Notes under the pieces: generated by a model
Seen by the model: the letters and a program-made list of their open reading frames with translations, nothing else
What the model was told of the DNA's origin: nothing
The model's database searches: none
Made by a program: the position numbers and the translations under genes
In this document: one piece after another, positions 32,398 to 48,700 of the stretch
Layout: every line of letters begins with the position of its first letter
How positions within the stretch are numbered: position 1 is the stretch's first letter
Source: Deinococcus sedimenti
GTDB taxonomy: Bacteria; Deinococcota; Deinococci; Deinococcales; Deinococcaceae
DNA: 64,000 bases
NCBI RefSeq assembly: GCF_014648135.1
Contig: NZ_BMQN01000013.1
Location: 28,303-92,302, forward strand
Direction of reading: 5' to 3'

Positions 32398-33732
32398 ATG
32401 TTCAATTCAACTGTCCGGCGCGGCTTCGTGCTGCTGGCCTCCGTTTCCCTTGCGCTGTCCTCCTGTGGTCGCACGCCTGCTGCGGCGCCGAACCTGTCGG
32501 CCCTGGCGGCGGCGGGCGAGCCGGTCATCAACGAGCTGTACTACGACTCCCCCAGCACGGACGTGGGGACGTTCATCGAGTTGAAGGGCCCGGCGGGCGC
32601 GAGCCTGAGTGGGTACACGCTGGCGGCGTTCGACACGGCGGGCACGCAGTACCGCACGATCACGCTGTCCGGGACGATCCCAGCGAGCGGGTACTTCGTG
32701 GTGGCGCAGGACACGACGGTCGCGAGCCGGAATCTGGTGAATGCGGGCGCGGACCTGAACAACGGGGCGGGCAGCCTGCGTCTGCTGAAGAGCACCACGA
32801 TCATCGACGCGGTGGCGTACGGCTCACCCACCAGCAACAAGGGCGAGGGCACGTCGGCCGCCACGACTGGGGCAGGGAGCGCCCTGGCACGCGTGCCAGA
32901 CGGTTCGGACACGAATGCGAACAGCGTGGACTTCAAGGTTCAGCTCAGCACGGCGGGCGCGGCGAACGGGGGCGGGACGGGCGGCGGTGGCACGACCACG
33001 AAGAAGGTCCTGTTCGACCTGACGAAGGCCGAAGACGCCGGGAACGCCGACTGGCGCATTGACGGGGCGTACAGCGATTACGCGACTGCTCTGCGCGGCC
33101 TGGGCTACACGGTGAGCAGCATCACGGGCACGAGCATCACCTCGGCCAGCCTGTCGGGCGCGTCGGTGCTGGTCATTCCCGAGCCGCAGAACCCCTTCAG
33201 TGACGCCGAGCGCGCCGCGATCCAGACCTTCGTGCAGAACGGCGGTGGGGTGTTCATGATCACCGATCACCGCGTCAGCGACCGCAACAACAGCGGCTGG
33301 GACAGCCCGGAAGTCTTTAACGGCTGGGACGGCAGCACGCCGGCCAGCGTCAGCAGCACGTATCAGGCCAGCCTGAACAGTGACGTGATCTTCGGCCTGA
33401 ACGCGTCGTTCAACTCCAGCTTCAGCGACCCGGTCCTCACGGCGACCCCCGTGACCACCCACCCGATCCTTAACGGCGTGAGCAGCGCCGGGGTGTACGT
33501 GGGGACCAGCGTGGACGTCCTGGCGGGCACGGCGCTGATGGGCACGGGCGGCAGGACGTACCTCGCGGTGAACAGCGTCGGGTCGGGCCGCGTGGCGATG
33601 TGGGGCGACAGCAGCACCTTCGGGGACAACACGTACTCGGACGGCAGCACCGGCACGTACAACAACTGGCCGAACCTCAGCAACGCCACGATGGGCAAGA
33701 ACATCGTGCGCTGGCTGGCCAAGGACCTCTGA
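32398..33732 (+). CDS. Lipoprotein with lamin-tail and GATase-like domains
   Basis: A 444-residue surface protein. The signal ends in the lipobox LSSC (Cys23). Residues about 40-165 form a lamin-tail (LTD) domain (VINELYYDSPSTDVGTFIEL, LSGTIPASGYFVVAQD). A glycine/threonine linker (GGGTGGGGTTTKK) follows. Residues about 205-444 look like a ThuA/GATase1-type fold (VLVIPEPQNPFSDAERAAI, GGVFMITDHR, GSGRVAMWGDSSTFGD). LTD domains often accompany extracellular nucleases or adhesins. TTGACA near 32374-32379 and TATCCC near 32389 could form its promoter. Confidence 0.75.
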   Translation: MFNSTVRRGFVLLASVSLALSSCGRTPAAAPNLSALAAAGEPVINELYYDSPSTDVGTFIELKGPAGASLSGYTLAAFDTAGTQYRTITLSGTIPASGYFVVAQDTTVASRNLVNAGADLNNGAGSLRLLKSTTIIDAVAYGSPTSNKGEGTSAATTGAGSALARVPDGSDTNANSVDFKVQLSTAGAANGGGTGGGGTTTKKVLFDLTKAEDAGNADWRIDGAYSDYATALRGLGYTVSSITGTSITSASLSGASVLVIPEPQNPFSDAERAAIQTFVQNGGGVFMITDHRVSDRNNSGWDSPEVFNGWDGSTPASVSSTYQASLNSDVIFGLNASFNSSFSDPVLTATPVTTHPILNGVSSAGVYVGTSVDVLAGTALMGTGGRTYLAVNSVGSGRVAMWGDSSTFGDNTYSDGSTGTYNNWPNLSNATMGKNIVRWLAKDL

Positions 33733-33757
33733 CCTTCACCTGATCTTCACGTTCCTG

Positions 33758-33791
33758 ACCGGAGGCCGCCTGTGGGCCTCCGGTCCTGTTT
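33758..33791 (+). terminator. Terminator after the lamin-tail lipoprotein
   Basis: ACCGGAGGCC (33758-33767) pairs perfectly with GGCCTCCGGT (33775-33784), followed by CCTGTTTTGTG. This is one of the few classical T-tailed terminators here. Confidence 0.85.
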
Positions 33792-33839
33792 TGTGTGTCC
33801 AGGCGCGTGAAAAGATGACCCACATGATCTGGAGACCGC

Positions 33840-35309
33840 ATGGGTGAAGGGCACGCCGAACTGTTCCTGCTGCTGGCCGGGGTGCTGCTGCTCGTCAGTC
33901 TGCTCATGAGCCGCATCGGGGGGCGGCTGGGCATTCCGGGCCTGCTGCTGTTCCTCGGGGTGGGGATGCTGGCCGGGTCCGACGGGCTGGGCATCCAGTT
34001 TCAGGACTACCGGCTGGCGCAGACGATCGGCACGGTGGCGCTGTGCTTCATCCTGTTCCAGGGGGGCCTGGACACCAACTGGACGCTCACGCGGCCCGTG
34101 GTGCGCCGCGGCCTGAGCCTGGCGACGCTGGGGGTGCTGGGCACGGCGGGCATCATGGCGGCGTTCACTCACTACGCGTTCGGCTTTCCGTGGCTGACGG
34201 CGTGGCTGCTGGGCGCGGTGGTCAGCAGCACGGACGCCAGCGCGGTGTTCAGTGTCCTCAAGGAACGGCAGCTGGGCCTGAAGGGCGACGTGGCGCCGCT
34301 GCTGGAGTTCGAGTCCGGCGGGAACGACCCGATGGCGGTCTTTCTCACGGTGGGCCTGCTGGAACTGATCGCGAATCCGGGTTTGGGCGTGCTGAGCATC
34401 GTGCCGCTCTTTCTCAAGCAGATGCTGCTGGGCGCGGTGTTCGGGGTGGTGATGGGCCGCGCGGCCCTGTGGATCCTGAACCGCCTGCAACTGCAGTTCG
34501 AGGGGCTGTACTCAGTGCTGTCGCTGGCGCTGGCCCTGACGATCTTCGCGGGCACGGCGGTCGCGGGCGGCAGCGGCTTCCTGGCGATCTACATCGCGGG
34601 CGTGATTCTGGGCAACGCGGACTTCATTCACAAGCGGTCCCTGATCGGCTTTCACGATGGGCTGTCGTGGCTGATGCAGGTGGCGATGTTCCTCACGCTG
34701 GGGCTGCTCGTCAACCCGCGCGAGCTGCTGCCCACGGCGGGCCTGGCGCTGGCGTGCGCGCTCGTGCTGGTGTTCCTGGCGCGGCCGGTCAGCGTGTACC
34801 TGGCGCTGGCCCGCGCGAGGATGCCGCTGAACGAGAAGAGCATGGTGGCGTGGGTGGGCCTGCGCGGCGCGGTGCCGATCGTCCTGGCGACCTTCCCGCT
34901 GCTGGCCGGGGTGCCGCAGGCGCAGACGCTGTTCAACATCGTGTTCTTCATCGTGCTGGTCAGCGTGCTGCTGCAGGGCACGACGCTGACGCTGGTGGCG
35001 CGGTTCCTGCACGTGCGCGAGGCCCTACCGGTCAGTACGACCTCGCCGATCACGTACACGCCCACCGGGCATGACCGCAACAACATGGTTGAACTGGAGG
35101 TCACGCCGGGCAGCGCGGCGGACGGGCAGCGGATCGTGGACCTGCGCCTGCCACCCGAGGCGCTGGTGATCCTGATCAACCGCGCCGGGGAGTACCTGAT
35201 TCCGCGCGGCGCGACCGAACTGCGCGGCGGGGACAACGTCCTGGTCTTGGCCGGACCGGAGGAACTGCGGGAAGTGCAGCGCCGCCTGACCGTCCCGGCC
35301 AGCGCCTGA
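33840..35309 (+). CDS. K+/H+ antiporter, CPA1 NhaP2 type
   Basis: A 489-residue cation/proton antiporter. Twelve to thirteen membrane segments cover about residues 5-390. The core motifs are LFQGGLDTNW (about 80), STDASAVFSVL (about 140) and FESGGNDPMAV (about 162; the ND pair is the ion-binding site). The C-terminal approximately 75 residues (VELEVTPGSAADGQRIVDL to VLVLAGPEELREV) form a TrkA-C/RCK-C regulatory domain, as in NhaP2/CvrA. Role: K+ export and pH or turgor control. GGAGA lies 7 bases before the ATG. Confidence 0.88.
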   Translation: MGEGHAELFLLLAGVLLLVSLLMSRIGGRLGIPGLLLFLGVGMLAGSDGLGIQFQDYRLAQTIGTVALCFILFQGGLDTNWTLTRPVVRRGLSLATLGVLGTAGIMAAFTHYAFGFPWLTAWLLGAVVSSTDASAVFSVLKERQLGLKGDVAPLLEFESGGNDPMAVFLTVGLLELIANPGLGVLSIVPLFLKQMLLGAVFGVVMGRAALWILNRLQLQFEGLYSVLSLALALTIFAGTAVAGGSGFLAIYIAGVILGNADFIHKRSLIGFHDGLSWLMQVAMFLTLGLLVNPRELLPTAGLALACALVLVFLARPVSVYLALARARMPLNEKSMVAWVGLRGAVPIVLATFPLLAGVPQAQTLFNIVFFIVLVSVLLQGTTLTLVARFLHVREALPVSTTSPITYTPTGHDRNNMVELEVTPGSAADGQRIVDLRLPPEALVILINRAGEYLIPRGATELRGGDNVLVLAGPEELREVQRRLTVPASA

Positions 35310-35350
35310 GCGCAGGGTTCGGAGGTCTTGAGGGTGTCCCTGACGTCCTG

Positions 35351-35492
35351 TGACAGCGGTGTTCAGGTGTGTTGAGGGGTTCCCTCAGCACGCCTGAAAC
35401 GAGCGGAGCGAGAAGCTGTCAACACCAGCGGTTGGACGTGGAGTTGAGGGGCGTGCTGTTGGCCCCTCAACGGAACTGGACACCGCTGTGAG
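35351..35492 (+). repeat. Intergenic repeat family F2, copy a
   Basis: The element has terminal inverted repeats ACAGCGGTGT (35353-35362) and ACACCGCTGT (35480-35489). Two internal hairpins are visible: 35362-35378 with 35382-35398 (17 bp, two wobbles, 3-base loop) and GTTGAGGGGC (35443-35452) with GCCCCTCAAC (35462-35471). It could fold as a three-way junction. It starts 41 bases after the antiporter stop in that gene's direction. About 120 of 142 positions match the inverted copy at 51969-52111. Confidence 0.85.
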
Positions 35493-35558
35493 TCTGCGCG
35501 ACTCTTCACTGAACGCCCAGGTAAGAGTTCCGGGAGGTGGCAGCCGGGAGAGTAGGCC

Positions 35559-37862
35559 ATGACGGCGCAGGCTTCCTCTCTGCAGCGGCGCGGCGCGCTG
35601 CTCGGGCTGGGCCTGCTGCTGGCGCTGTACCTGCTGCACCTGCTGCACCTGCTGGGGTGGTCGGCGGCCGGACCGGCGTACGTGACGCTGTTCCTGGGTG
35701 GGGCGCTTCTGACCTCCTGGCTGGCGCGGTTTACGGTCACACCGGGAGCGTGGCGCTGGATGGCGCTGGGGGTGGCGCTGTGGGGGGCGGGGCAGGGCGT
35801 GTATACGCTGGTCGCCCCGCTGACCGGGCAGGTCAGCCTGGCGGACGCGTTCTTCCTGGCGCTGCCGGTGTGCTTCCTGATGGGTTTCCGGGAGTTCGAG
35901 CGGCACTGGCCGACCCTGACCAGCCGCGCCGCGCAGCTGGACGTGGCGGCGCTGGTCATGGCGCTGGGTGCGTTCGCGTGGTTCGGGCTGATGGCGCAGC
36001 AGGTGGTGCAGACGGAGACGGGGCTGTTCAGCCGCGTGGTGGTGACCCTGTACCCGCTGTCGGACCTGCTGCTGCTGACGCTGCTGCTGGCGCAGGCGTG
36101 GCGCGGTCCGGTGGGGTCACCCCGGGGATTACAGGTGCTGGCGGGCGCGATGCTGTGCATGGTGGCGGCCGATCTGGGGTACCTGTACCTGACGGCGCAC
36201 GGGGCGTACAGCGGCGCTGACTGGCCGGACGCGCTGTGGCCGGTGACGGCGCTGCTGCTGCCGGTGGCGGCGCTGCGGGCCACCCGGCATGACCGGCAGG
36301 CGCCGCGCGACCTGCCGCGCTGGGTGCGGGCCGTCTCGCCGTACGCGGCGCTGCTGGGGACGTTCCTGCTGGTGGGGACGCTGGCGTCGGGTGTGCGGGA
36401 GGTGGGGGTGGTGGCGGCGGCGTTCGTGGTGGCCCTGCTGGTCGCGGCGCGGCAGACGCTGGCGCTGCTGGACCTGGAGCGGCAGGGCGTGGACCTGCAG
36501 CGCAGTCAGGCGCTGCTGATGTTCCAGGCCGAGCATGACGCGCTGACGGGGCTGGGCAACCGCGCGAAGTTGCAGCGTCTGCTGGCCGAGGCTCTCGCGC
36601 CGCGCGGACCGGGCCGGCCGGTGGGGCTGGTCATGATGGACCTGGATGACTTCCGGTATGTGAACGACGCGCTGGGGCACCGGGCCGGGGACGAGTTCCT
36701 GAAGGAGTCGGCGCGGCGCGTGCAGCAGGTGGCCGGGGCGCACAGCGCCGGGGCGGTCGCGTGCCGGCTGGGTGCCGATGAGTTCGTGGTGCTTGTGCCG
36801 GAGGCGGCGCCGGACGGCCTGCTGCGGCTGGGCGAGGCGCTGCGTGCCGCGCTGAGCGAACCGGTGCTGCTGGATGGTCAGCGGATGCGGCTCACGGCGT
36901 CGCTGGGCGCGGCGCTGGGGTCACCTGGGCTGCTGGGTGCGGACCTGCTGCGGTGGGCGGATCTGGCCCTGGCGGACGCCCGGCGCGGCGGGCGCGACGC
37001 GGTGCACCTGTTCGACCCGCAGCAGGACGACGCGGCGGCGGCGCGGCGCGTGCTGGTGGAGACGCGGCTGCGCGGCGCGCTGGAACGCGGCGAGTTGCGC
37101 CTGCACTACCAGCCGCAGCAGGAACGCAGCGGCGCGGTGCGGCACTTCGAGGCGCTGCTGCGCTGGCAGGACGCCCTGCTGGGTCAGGTGTCCCCGGCGG
37201 AGTTCGTGCCCGTGGCGGAAACGGCGGGGCTGATCACGGAACTGGACCTGTGGGTGCTGAATGAGGCGTGCCAGCAGTTGCGGGCGTGGCGGACCGTGCA
37301 CCCGACGTGGCAGGTGGCGGTGAACATCAGTCCGCCGCTGCTGCTGCGCCGGGATTTCGTGCCGCGCCTGCGGGACCTGCTGGCGGAGACCGGGGTCGCG
37401 GTCGGCTCGCTGGAACTCGAGGTCACCGAGCGGCTGCTGATCGAACATGAGGACCAGACCCGCGAGACGCTGCGTGCCCTGCTGGACCTGGGGATCGGGG
37501 TGGCACTGGATGACTTCGGGGTGGGTCAGTCGTCCCTGTCGTCTCTGCTGCACCTGCCGATCACGACCCTGAAGATCGACCGGGCGTTCGTGCGGCCCCT
37601 GGACGCCGAGGACGCCGTGGAGGCGCAGGCGGCGTTCAAGATCGTGCAGGCGATCGTGGCGCTGGCCCGCAGCCTGCACCTGCGCGTGGTGGCCGAGGGG
37701 GTCGAGACGGGCGAGCAGGCGGCGGCCGTCTGGCGGCTGGGGCTGGACGCCGTGCAGGGCTACTGGACGGGCCGCCCGGTGCCGCCCGAGGCGCTGGTGC
37801 GCCCGGCTGGGCTGCCCGCGCCGCTGGACGATCCACCGGCCGATACCCGTGACCTGAACTGA
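35559..37862 (+). CDS. Membrane GGDEF-EAL cyclic-di-GMP protein
   Basis: 767 residues. About eight to nine membrane segments fill residues 10-305. A GGDEF domain follows (DALTGLGNR at about 325, then [10 protein letters not shown] at about 405), and an EAL domain spans about 500-750. The GGDEF signature reads GADEF, so cyclase activity is doubtful. The EAL site looks complete: EALLRW, VNISP, ELEVTE, DDFG, LKIDR, AEGVET and QGYW. The predicted net role is c-di-GMP phosphodiesterase, with the N-terminus sensing an unknown signal. It sits alone between repeat F2a and glyA. Confidence 0.88.
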   Translation: MTAQASSLQRRGALLGLGLLLALYLLHLLHLLGWSAAGPAYVTLFLGGALLTSWLARFTVTPGAWRWMALGVALWGAGQGVYTLVAPLTGQVSLADAFFLALPVCFLMGFREFERHWPTLTSRAAQLDVAALVMALGAFAWFGLMAQQVVQTETGLFSRVVVTLYPLSDLLLLTLLLAQAWRGPVGSPRGLQVLAGAMLCMVAADLGYLYLTAHGAYSGADWPDALWPVTALLLPVAALRATRHDRQAPRDLPRWVRAVSPYAALLGTFLLVGTLASGVREVGVVAAAFVVALLVAARQTLALLDLERQGVDLQRSQALLMFQAEHDALTGLGNRAKLQRLLAEALAPRGPGRPVGLVMMDLDDFRYVNDALGHRAGDEFLKESARRVQQVAGAHSAGAVACRLGADEFVVLVPEAAPDGLLRLGEALRAALSEPVLLDGQRMRLTASLGAALGSPGLLGADLLRWADLALADARRGGRDAVHLFDPQQDDAAAARRVLVETRLRGALERGELRLHYQPQQERSGAVRHFEALLRWQDALLGQVSPAEFVPVAETAGLITELDLWVLNEACQQLRAWRTVHPTWQVAVNISPPLLLRRDFVPRLRDLLAETGVAVGSLELEVTERLLIEHEDQTRETLRALLDLGIGVALDDFGVGQSSLSSLLHLPITTLKIDRAFVRPLDAEDAVEAQAAFKIVQAIVALARSLHLRVVAEGVETGEQAAAVWRLGLDAVQGYWTGRPVPPEALVRPAGLPAPLDDPPADTRDLN

Positions 37863-37995
37863 CCCGCCGGGCAAGTCCGGGGGCGGGGTTCCGGGCCGGA
37901 CGGGCGCACCAGCTGGGCGGCGGGGGTGCGGGGATCGTCTGACCTGCAAAGACACGCCCCCGGTGCGCGGGGTAGGGGGGTGTTACCGTGAGGTC

Positions 37996-39225
37996 ATGAC
38001 CAGCACCGCCGAACCCACCACGCCCACCCGCGACACGGCCCTGTTTGACCTGATCGCCCAGGAGGCCGAGCGGCAGCGCCACGGCCTGGAACTGATCGCC
38101 TCCGAGAACTTCACGTCCGCGGCGGTGCGCGAGGCGCAGGGCAGCATCGTGACGAACAAGTACGCGGAAGGCTACCCCGGCAAGCGCTGGTACGGCGGGT
38201 GCGAGGTCGTGGACCGTATCGAGCAGCTGGCCATCGACCGCCTCAAGGAACTGTTCGGCGCGGCGTGGGCGAACGTGCAGCCGCACTCGGGCAGCAGCGC
38301 GAACCTCGCGGTGTACAACGCGCTGATCGAGCCGGGGTCCGTGGTGCTGGGCATGGACCTCAGCCACGGCGGGCACCTGACGCACGGGAACCCCGTGAAC
38401 TTCTCCGGACTGCGCTACCAGATCGTCGGCTACAAGGTGAACCCCGAAACCGAACTGATCGACATGGAGGAAGTCCGCCGCCTGGCGCACGAACACAAGC
38501 CGAAGATGATCATCGCGGGCGCGAGCGCCTACAGCCGCACCATCGACTTCGCGGCGTTCCGCGAGATCGCCGACGAGGTGGGCGCGATCCTGTTCGCGGA
38601 CATCGCGCACATCGCAGGGCTGATCGCAGCGGGCGTGCACCCGAACGCGCTGCCGCACGCGCACGTGGTGGCCAGCACCACCCACAAGACCCTGCGCGGG
38701 CCGCGCGGCGGGATCATCCTGAGTAACGACCCCGAGATCGGCGCGAAGATCGACCGCGCCGTGTTCCCTGGCTACCAGGGCGGGCCCCTGGAACACGTGA
38801 TCGCCGCCAAGGCGGTGGCCTTCGGCGAGTGCCTGACCGACGACTTCAAGGCGTACGCCGCGCAGATCATCCGCAACGCCCAGGCGCTCGCGCAGGCCTT
38901 CCAGGACAAGGGCTACCGCGTGGTGTCCGGCGGAACCGACAACCACCTGTTCGTGCTCGACCTGCGTCCCCAGGGCCTGAACGGCACCAAGGCCACGAAA
39001 CTGCTCGACGCGAACCACATCACGATCAGCAAGAGCACCCTGCCGTACGACACCGAGAAGATCCTGCACGGCGGCGGCATCCGCATCGGCACCCCCGCCA
39101 TCACCACGCGCGGCATGGTCGAGCGCGACATGCAGACGGTGGCGGACCTGATCGACCGCGCCCTGAAAGGCGAGGACGTCAAGGCCGAGGTGCACGCCTT
39201 CGCGGGTGGCTTCCCGATTCCCTGA
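37996..39225 (+). CDS. glyA: Serine hydroxymethyltransferase
   Basis: A 409-residue PLP enzyme interconverting serine and glycine with tetrahydrofolate. Signatures are [38 protein letters not shown] and the PLP lysine in [13 protein letters not shown] (about 225-237), with [15 protein letters not shown] near the C-terminus. The ATG at 37996 has TACCGT (37984-37989) 6 bases upstream; GAGG also lies between them. A clean terminator follows. Confidence 0.96.
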   Translation: MTSTAEPTTPTRDTALFDLIAQEAERQRHGLELIASENFTSAAVREAQGSIVTNKYAEGYPGKRWYGGCEVVDRIEQLAIDRLKELFGAAWANVQPHSGSSANLAVYNALIEPGSVVLGMDLSHGGHLTHGNPVNFSGLRYQIVGYKVNPETELIDMEEVRRLAHEHKPKMIIAGASAYSRTIDFAAFREIADEVGAILFADIAHIAGLIAAGVHPNALPHAHVVASTTHKTLRGPRGGIILSNDPEIGAKIDRAVFPGYQGGPLEHVIAAKAVAFGECLTDDFKAYAAQIIRNAQALAQAFQDKGYRVVSGGTDNHLFVLDLRPQGLNGTKATKLLDANHITISKSTLPYDTEKILHGGGIRIGTPAITTRGMVERDMQTVADLIDRALKGEDVKAEVHAFAGGFPIP

Positions 39226-39239
39226 ACACGGCGTTCAAC

Positions 39240-39273
39240 AGGGGAGTGCGGCCCGGACGCCCACTCCCCTTTC
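39240..39273 (+). terminator. Terminator after glyA
   Basis: AGGGGAGTG (39240-39248) pairs perfectly with CACTCCCCT (39262-39270), followed by TTTCC. Confidence 0.75.
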
Positions 39274-39350
39274 CTGGACGCCTCGTTCTGCCCAGAGCAG
39301 ATCAATCGGCCATTCTTGCCTCAGGGCAGACTGGCAGGGTACTGTGACCC

Positions 39351-39785
39351 ATGCCGCCCCTCCCCGGTGAACCCACCCGCGTCCTCCAGGCCTACGCCGA
39401 CGCCGTCCACGCCCGCGACACCGAAGCCCTGCTCGCCCTGTACCACCCCCACGTCACCGTGTACGACATGTGGGAACACTGGCAGTACGACGGCCAGCAG
39501 GCGTGGCGCGGCATGGTCGAGGGCTGGTTCGCCAGCCTCGGCGACGAACGGGTGCAGGTCACCTTCGACGATGTCCGCAGCACCGTCACGCCGGGGATGG
39601 CCCTCGTGCACGCCTTCGTCACCTACGCGGGCCTCAGCGCCAGCGGCGAACGCCTGCGCGCCATGAACAACCGCCTGAGCCTCACCCTCACCCGTAGCGG
39701 CGACGGCTGGCTGATCCTCCACGAACACAGCAGCGCCCCCGCCGAATTCGGCAGCGGCAAGGTCAACCTCCACCGACCAGCGTAG
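39351..39785 (+). CDS. SnoaL/NTF2-like protein
   Basis: A 144-residue single-domain protein with the cone-fold pattern of DUF4440/SnoaL-like proteins: YADAVHARDTEALLALYHP at the start, VYDMWEHWQYDGQQAWRGM in the middle and GDGWLILHEHSSAP near the end. Such domains act as small-molecule isomerases, hydrolases or ketosteroid-like binders. The ligand is not known. TACTGT (39340-39345) lies 5 bases before the ATG. Confidence 0.75.
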   Translation: MPPLPGEPTRVLQAYADAVHARDTEALLALYHPHVTVYDMWEHWQYDGQQAWRGMVEGWFASLGDERVQVTFDDVRSTVTPGMALVHAFVTYAGLSASGERLRAMNNRLSLTLTRSGDGWLILHEHSSAPAEFGSGKVNLHRPA

Positions 39786-39801
39786 ACCGGCCCAGCAGAA
39801 A

Positions 39802-39836
39802 GGCCGCGCCTCTCCCCTGCCTGGGGCGGCGCGGCC
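39802..39836. terminator. Bidirectional hairpin before gltD
   Basis: GGCCGCGCC (39802-39810) pairs perfectly with GGCGCGGCC (39828-39836) between the convergent SnoaL-like gene and gltD. AAA/TTT flanks are present on both sides. Confidence 0.7.
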
Positions 39837-39850
39837 AAAGGGTCTGGGTC

Positions 39851-41314
<1,464 letters not shown>

Positions 41315-41334
41315 GCGTGCTCCGGTGGGGGAAC

Positions 41335-41364
41335 AGCGCCCGCCGCCTGGGTTGGGCGGGCGCT
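41335..41364 (-). other. Hairpin in the gltB-gltD gap
   Basis: AGCGCCCGCC (41335-41344) pairs with GGCGGGCGCT (41355-41364), 10 bp perfect, 20 bases before the gltD start. It may lower read-through from gltB or protect the 3' end of a processed gltB message. Confidence 0.5.
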
Positions 41365-41449
41365 GGGAGGGGGCTTCGACGGGACTCATCCGATTCCACA
41401 CCATGTCAGAAGGGCGCTGCCATGCTGTTCCATCTCCTGAGTCCCGTCC

Positions 41450-41501
41450 AGACTCGTACTCGCATCCGCTCGGCTCCGTTCAGCACGTCACTGAACGGAG
41501 C
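41450..41501. repeat. F1-like core plus hairpin after gltB
   Basis: GACTCGTACTCGCATCCGCT followed by CGG resembles the centre of repeat F1 but lies on the plus strand, opposite to gltB. Next to it GCTCCGTTCAG (41473-41483) pairs perfectly with CTGAACGGAGC (41491-41501), 7 bases before the gltB stop in plus coordinates. The hairpin may act as a gltB terminator. Confidence 0.45.
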
Positions 41502-41507
41502 GGAGTG

Positions 41508-46316
<4,809 letters not shown>

Positions 46317-46448
46317 GTTGACGCTCCCATCTCGCTCGTGACTCGCATCCGCCTGCGGGGTGCAGGCTGCTGAGATCACGATACAGACGGGCGCATGTCT
46401 ATGCAGGGTCGTTGTTTATAACGGGTTCAAAGGTGCGGCACATCATTG

Positions 46449-46458
46449 TTTGATCAAA
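46449..46458 (-). promoter_or_regulatory. TTTGATCAAA palindrome upstream of gltB
   Basis: A perfect 10-base palindrome in a locally AT-rich stretch about 135 bases upstream of the gltB start. On the minus strand it is followed about 30 bases later by a TATAAA-like -10. Position fits a nitrogen- or metabolite-responsive operator, but the binding factor is unknown. The 255-base gap 46380-46634 contains no gene. Confidence 0.4.
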
Positions 46459-46634
46459 ATGCAGCGTTGAGCAGAAAATCGGCAACGAACACTCCCTGAT
46501 CGCGTCATCTGCGCAACGCCCCCGGCGCACCCGGGCAGATTGGCCGCACACTCCGGCAACCCCACCCTCTGTGCGTCCAGACCTCTGGAAGCGGTGCCAT
46601 ACACATTCCGATGCGCCGCGCAAGCCCCCGGCGG

Positions 46635-47498
46635 TCAGGGCGGGGACAGCTGCAACAGCGTCACTTCCGGCTCGCACAGGTTCCGCACCGGCAGCCCGCT
46701 CAGGCCCAGGCCCCGGCTCACGTACGCGGGGGTGTCGTGCGCGCCGGTCACCCAGCCCATCGCGTACCGCTGCCCGAACGCACTGGGGACCATCGGCGCG
46801 CCCAGCAGCGGCAGCCGCACCTGCCCGCCGTGCGTGTGCCCGCACAGCACCAGCCCCACCGGGCGCGGCAGCGCGGGCAGCAGGTCCGGGTTGTGCGTGA
46901 CCAGCAGCGTTGCCCGCGCGCCCGCACCCGCCAGCGCCGCCGCCGCGTCCGGCTTCCCGAACCACAGGTCGTCCGTACCACCCACCCACACGTCGTCCCG
47001 CAGCGGTCGCCCCTCGTCCCGCAGGACCGTCACGCCCGCCCCCGCCAGTTCCTGTGCGAAGCGCTCGCGCCGAGCCATCCAGTCCGGGCGCGCCGGTCCG
47101 TAGTGGCGCGCGCCGTACCGCCCGAAACTGCCGTAGTCATGGTTGCCCCACACCGAGAACGTCCCCAGTGGCGCCCGCAGCCGCGCCAGCTGCCGCAGCA
47201 GACCCGGCGGCACCGCGTCCAGGCGGGCGTCCAGCAGGTCCCCACCCAGCAGGATCACGTCGGCCCGCAGGTCGTTCGTGGCTTCCACCCACGCGCCCAC
47301 GCTGCCGTCCCCGATGAACAGCCCGTAATGCAGGTCCGTCAGGAACGCGGCGCGCAGCGGCGCACGCAGACCCGGCAGGGCGCGGGTGTGGCGGGTCACA
47401 CCGAAGCGGTACCCCTGCGCCACGCCCACCCCACCGCCCAGCGCCAGGGCGCCGCCCCCACCCAGCAGGGACCGCAGGACCGCGCGCCTCGTGACCAT
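46635..47498 (-). CDS. Tat-exported metallophosphoesterase (YkuE-like)
   Basis: A 287-residue calcineurin-type phosphoesterase. The N-terminus [18 protein letters not shown] is a Tat-style signal or anchor. Metal-site motifs run in order: LTDLHYG (DxH), LGGDLLDAR (GD), VWGNHDYG (GNHD), VTHNPDLLP and [10 protein letters not shown] (GHTH). YkuE relatives hydrolyse lipid-A-like or UDP-sugar pyrophosphates. The substrate here is open. The ATG at 47498 has TAGGGT (47506-47511) 7 bases before it. Confidence 0.85.
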   Translation of the reverse strand: MVTRRAVLRSLLGGGGALALGGGVGVAQGYRFGVTRHTRALPGLRAPLRAAFLTDLHYGLFIGDGSVGAWVEATNDLRADVILLGGDLLDARLDAVPPGLLRQLARLRAPLGTFSVWGNHDYGSFGRYGARHYGPARPDWMARRERFAQELAGAGVTVLRDEGRPLRDDVWVGGTDDLWFGKPDAAAALAGAGARATLLVTHNPDLLPALPRPVGLVLCGHTHGGQVRLPLLGAPMVPSAFGQRYAMGWVTGAHDTPAYVSRGLGLSGLPVRNLCEPEVTLLQLSPP

Positions 47499-47569
47499 GC
47501 CCCGCACCCTACACCGCCGCCCCCACGGCCGGTCATCCACCGGAAGGTGCAGGCGCTAGACTGCCCCTC

Positions 47570-47854
47570 ATGACGGTGCCGCATTCCCTGCTTGTGATCG
47601 ACGTTCTGGACGAGGACGCGGGCCTCGCTGACGTGGAGGACAGCGGGGGCCGCACGTACCAGCTGCCCGCCGAGTGGCTGCCCGGCGCGGCCGACGGCGC
47701 CGGGTACCGCGTTGCCGTGCAGAGAGGCGCCGTGACCTTCACGCCCGACCCCGACGCGCCCCGGCAGCTGCGGGAACGCAGCAAGCAGACCCTGCTGGAC
47801 TTCAGCGACGAACACGACGGCGAGCACGACGAGGACGCCGGAGGCCGCGCTTGA
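47570..47854 (+). CDS. DUF3006-family small protein
   Basis: A 94-residue acidic protein with the DUF3006 pattern (LLVIDVLDEDAGLADVEDSG, then LPAEWLPGAADGAGYRVAVQ). The function of the family is unknown; a small beta-barrel is likely. The C-terminus is Asp/Glu/His-rich. TAGACT (47557-47562) lies 7 bases before the ATG. It overlaps the next gene by four bases (TTGA), so the two are translationally coupled. Confidence 0.75.
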   Translation: MTVPHSLLVIDVLDEDAGLADVEDSGGRTYQLPAEWLPGAADGAGYRVAVQRGAVTFTPDPDAPRQLRERSKQTLLDFSDEHDGEHDEDAGGRA

Positions 47855-48660
47855 CCCGCCAGGTCCTGATCATCCCGGACCTGCACGGCCGCGCGGACCT
47901 GCTGCGCGCCGCCCTGCACCAGTACCCGGACGCGCACTACCTGTCGCTGGGCGACGCTATCGACCGCGGGCCGCGTTCCATGCCGGTCGTGGAGAGCCTG
48001 ATGGACCTGCACCGCGCCGGGCGCGCCACGCTGCTGATGGGCAACCACGAGCGCATGATGCAAGAAGGCGTGAAGTACTACCGCCAGTACCTCGGCACGC
48101 ATGACCTGGGCGACTACCGCCGCGCCATGGAGGGCTTCCAGTGGTGGATGCGCGCCGGGGGTGAGACGGTCCGTACCGAGCTGGGCAGCCTGACCCTGGA
48201 GAAGTTCCCCCCGCTGCTCGAGGAGTACCTGGGCGTCCTGCGCCGGGTCGTGTACGTCACGGCGGACGGCGAGATCCACGATCAGCCGCCCGCGCATCCC
48301 AGCGTGCTCGTGTCGCACGCCGCGCCGCCCGTGCGGCACCCCCAGCACCCCAACCCGCTGTCCGCGGCGCTGTGGCTGCGGCCTTTCGAGGGGCCCTTCC
48401 CCCTTCCGGAGGGCGTCACGTACTCGGTGCACGGGCACACGCCCGTCCCGATCCCTTGCCGCCTGGGCCGCCACGTGTACCTGGATCTGGGCGCGTACGA
48501 CACGGGCCGCCTGGCGATCGCGGAGGTCAACGTGCATGGCCTGCCGAACGTCACGGTGCTGTGCGGCCGCGGCGAACCCGCGCGGGGCCGCAAGTACGCC
48601 CGCTTCGGCGAGCCGGTCCCGGTGACCCCGGTGGACCTGCCCGGCGCTCCACCCCGGTAA
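47851..48660 (+). CDS. PPP-type metallophosphoesterase
   Basis: A 269-residue calcineurin-like phosphatase. Motifs are IIPDLHGRADLL (DxH), SLGDAIDRGP (GDxxDRG), LLMGNHERMM (GNHE), a histidine in LVSHAAPP and YSVHGHTPVP (GH). The GDxxDRG and GNHE pair is typical of Ser/Thr and diadenosine-tetraphosphate phosphatases. A TTG start overlapping the TGA of the DUF3006 gene is chosen, because it gives a complete N-terminus just before the first motif and no ATG is suitably placed. Confidence 0.82.
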   Translation: MTRQVLIIPDLHGRADLLRAALHQYPDAHYLSLGDAIDRGPRSMPVVESLMDLHRAGRATLLMGNHERMMQEGVKYYRQYLGTHDLGDYRRAMEGFQWWMRAGGETVRTELGSLTLEKFPPLLEEYLGVLRRVVYVTADGEIHDQPPAHPSVLVSHAAPPVRHPQHPNPLSAALWLRPFEGPFPLPEGVTYSVHGHTPVPIPCRLGRHVYLDLGAYDTGRLAIAEVNVHGLPNVTVLCGRGEPARGRKYARFGEPVPVTPVDLPGAPPR

Positions 48661-48700
48661 ACCCCGCCCGGCTGAGCCCCGGCCCTCAGCGGGGCGGCGC

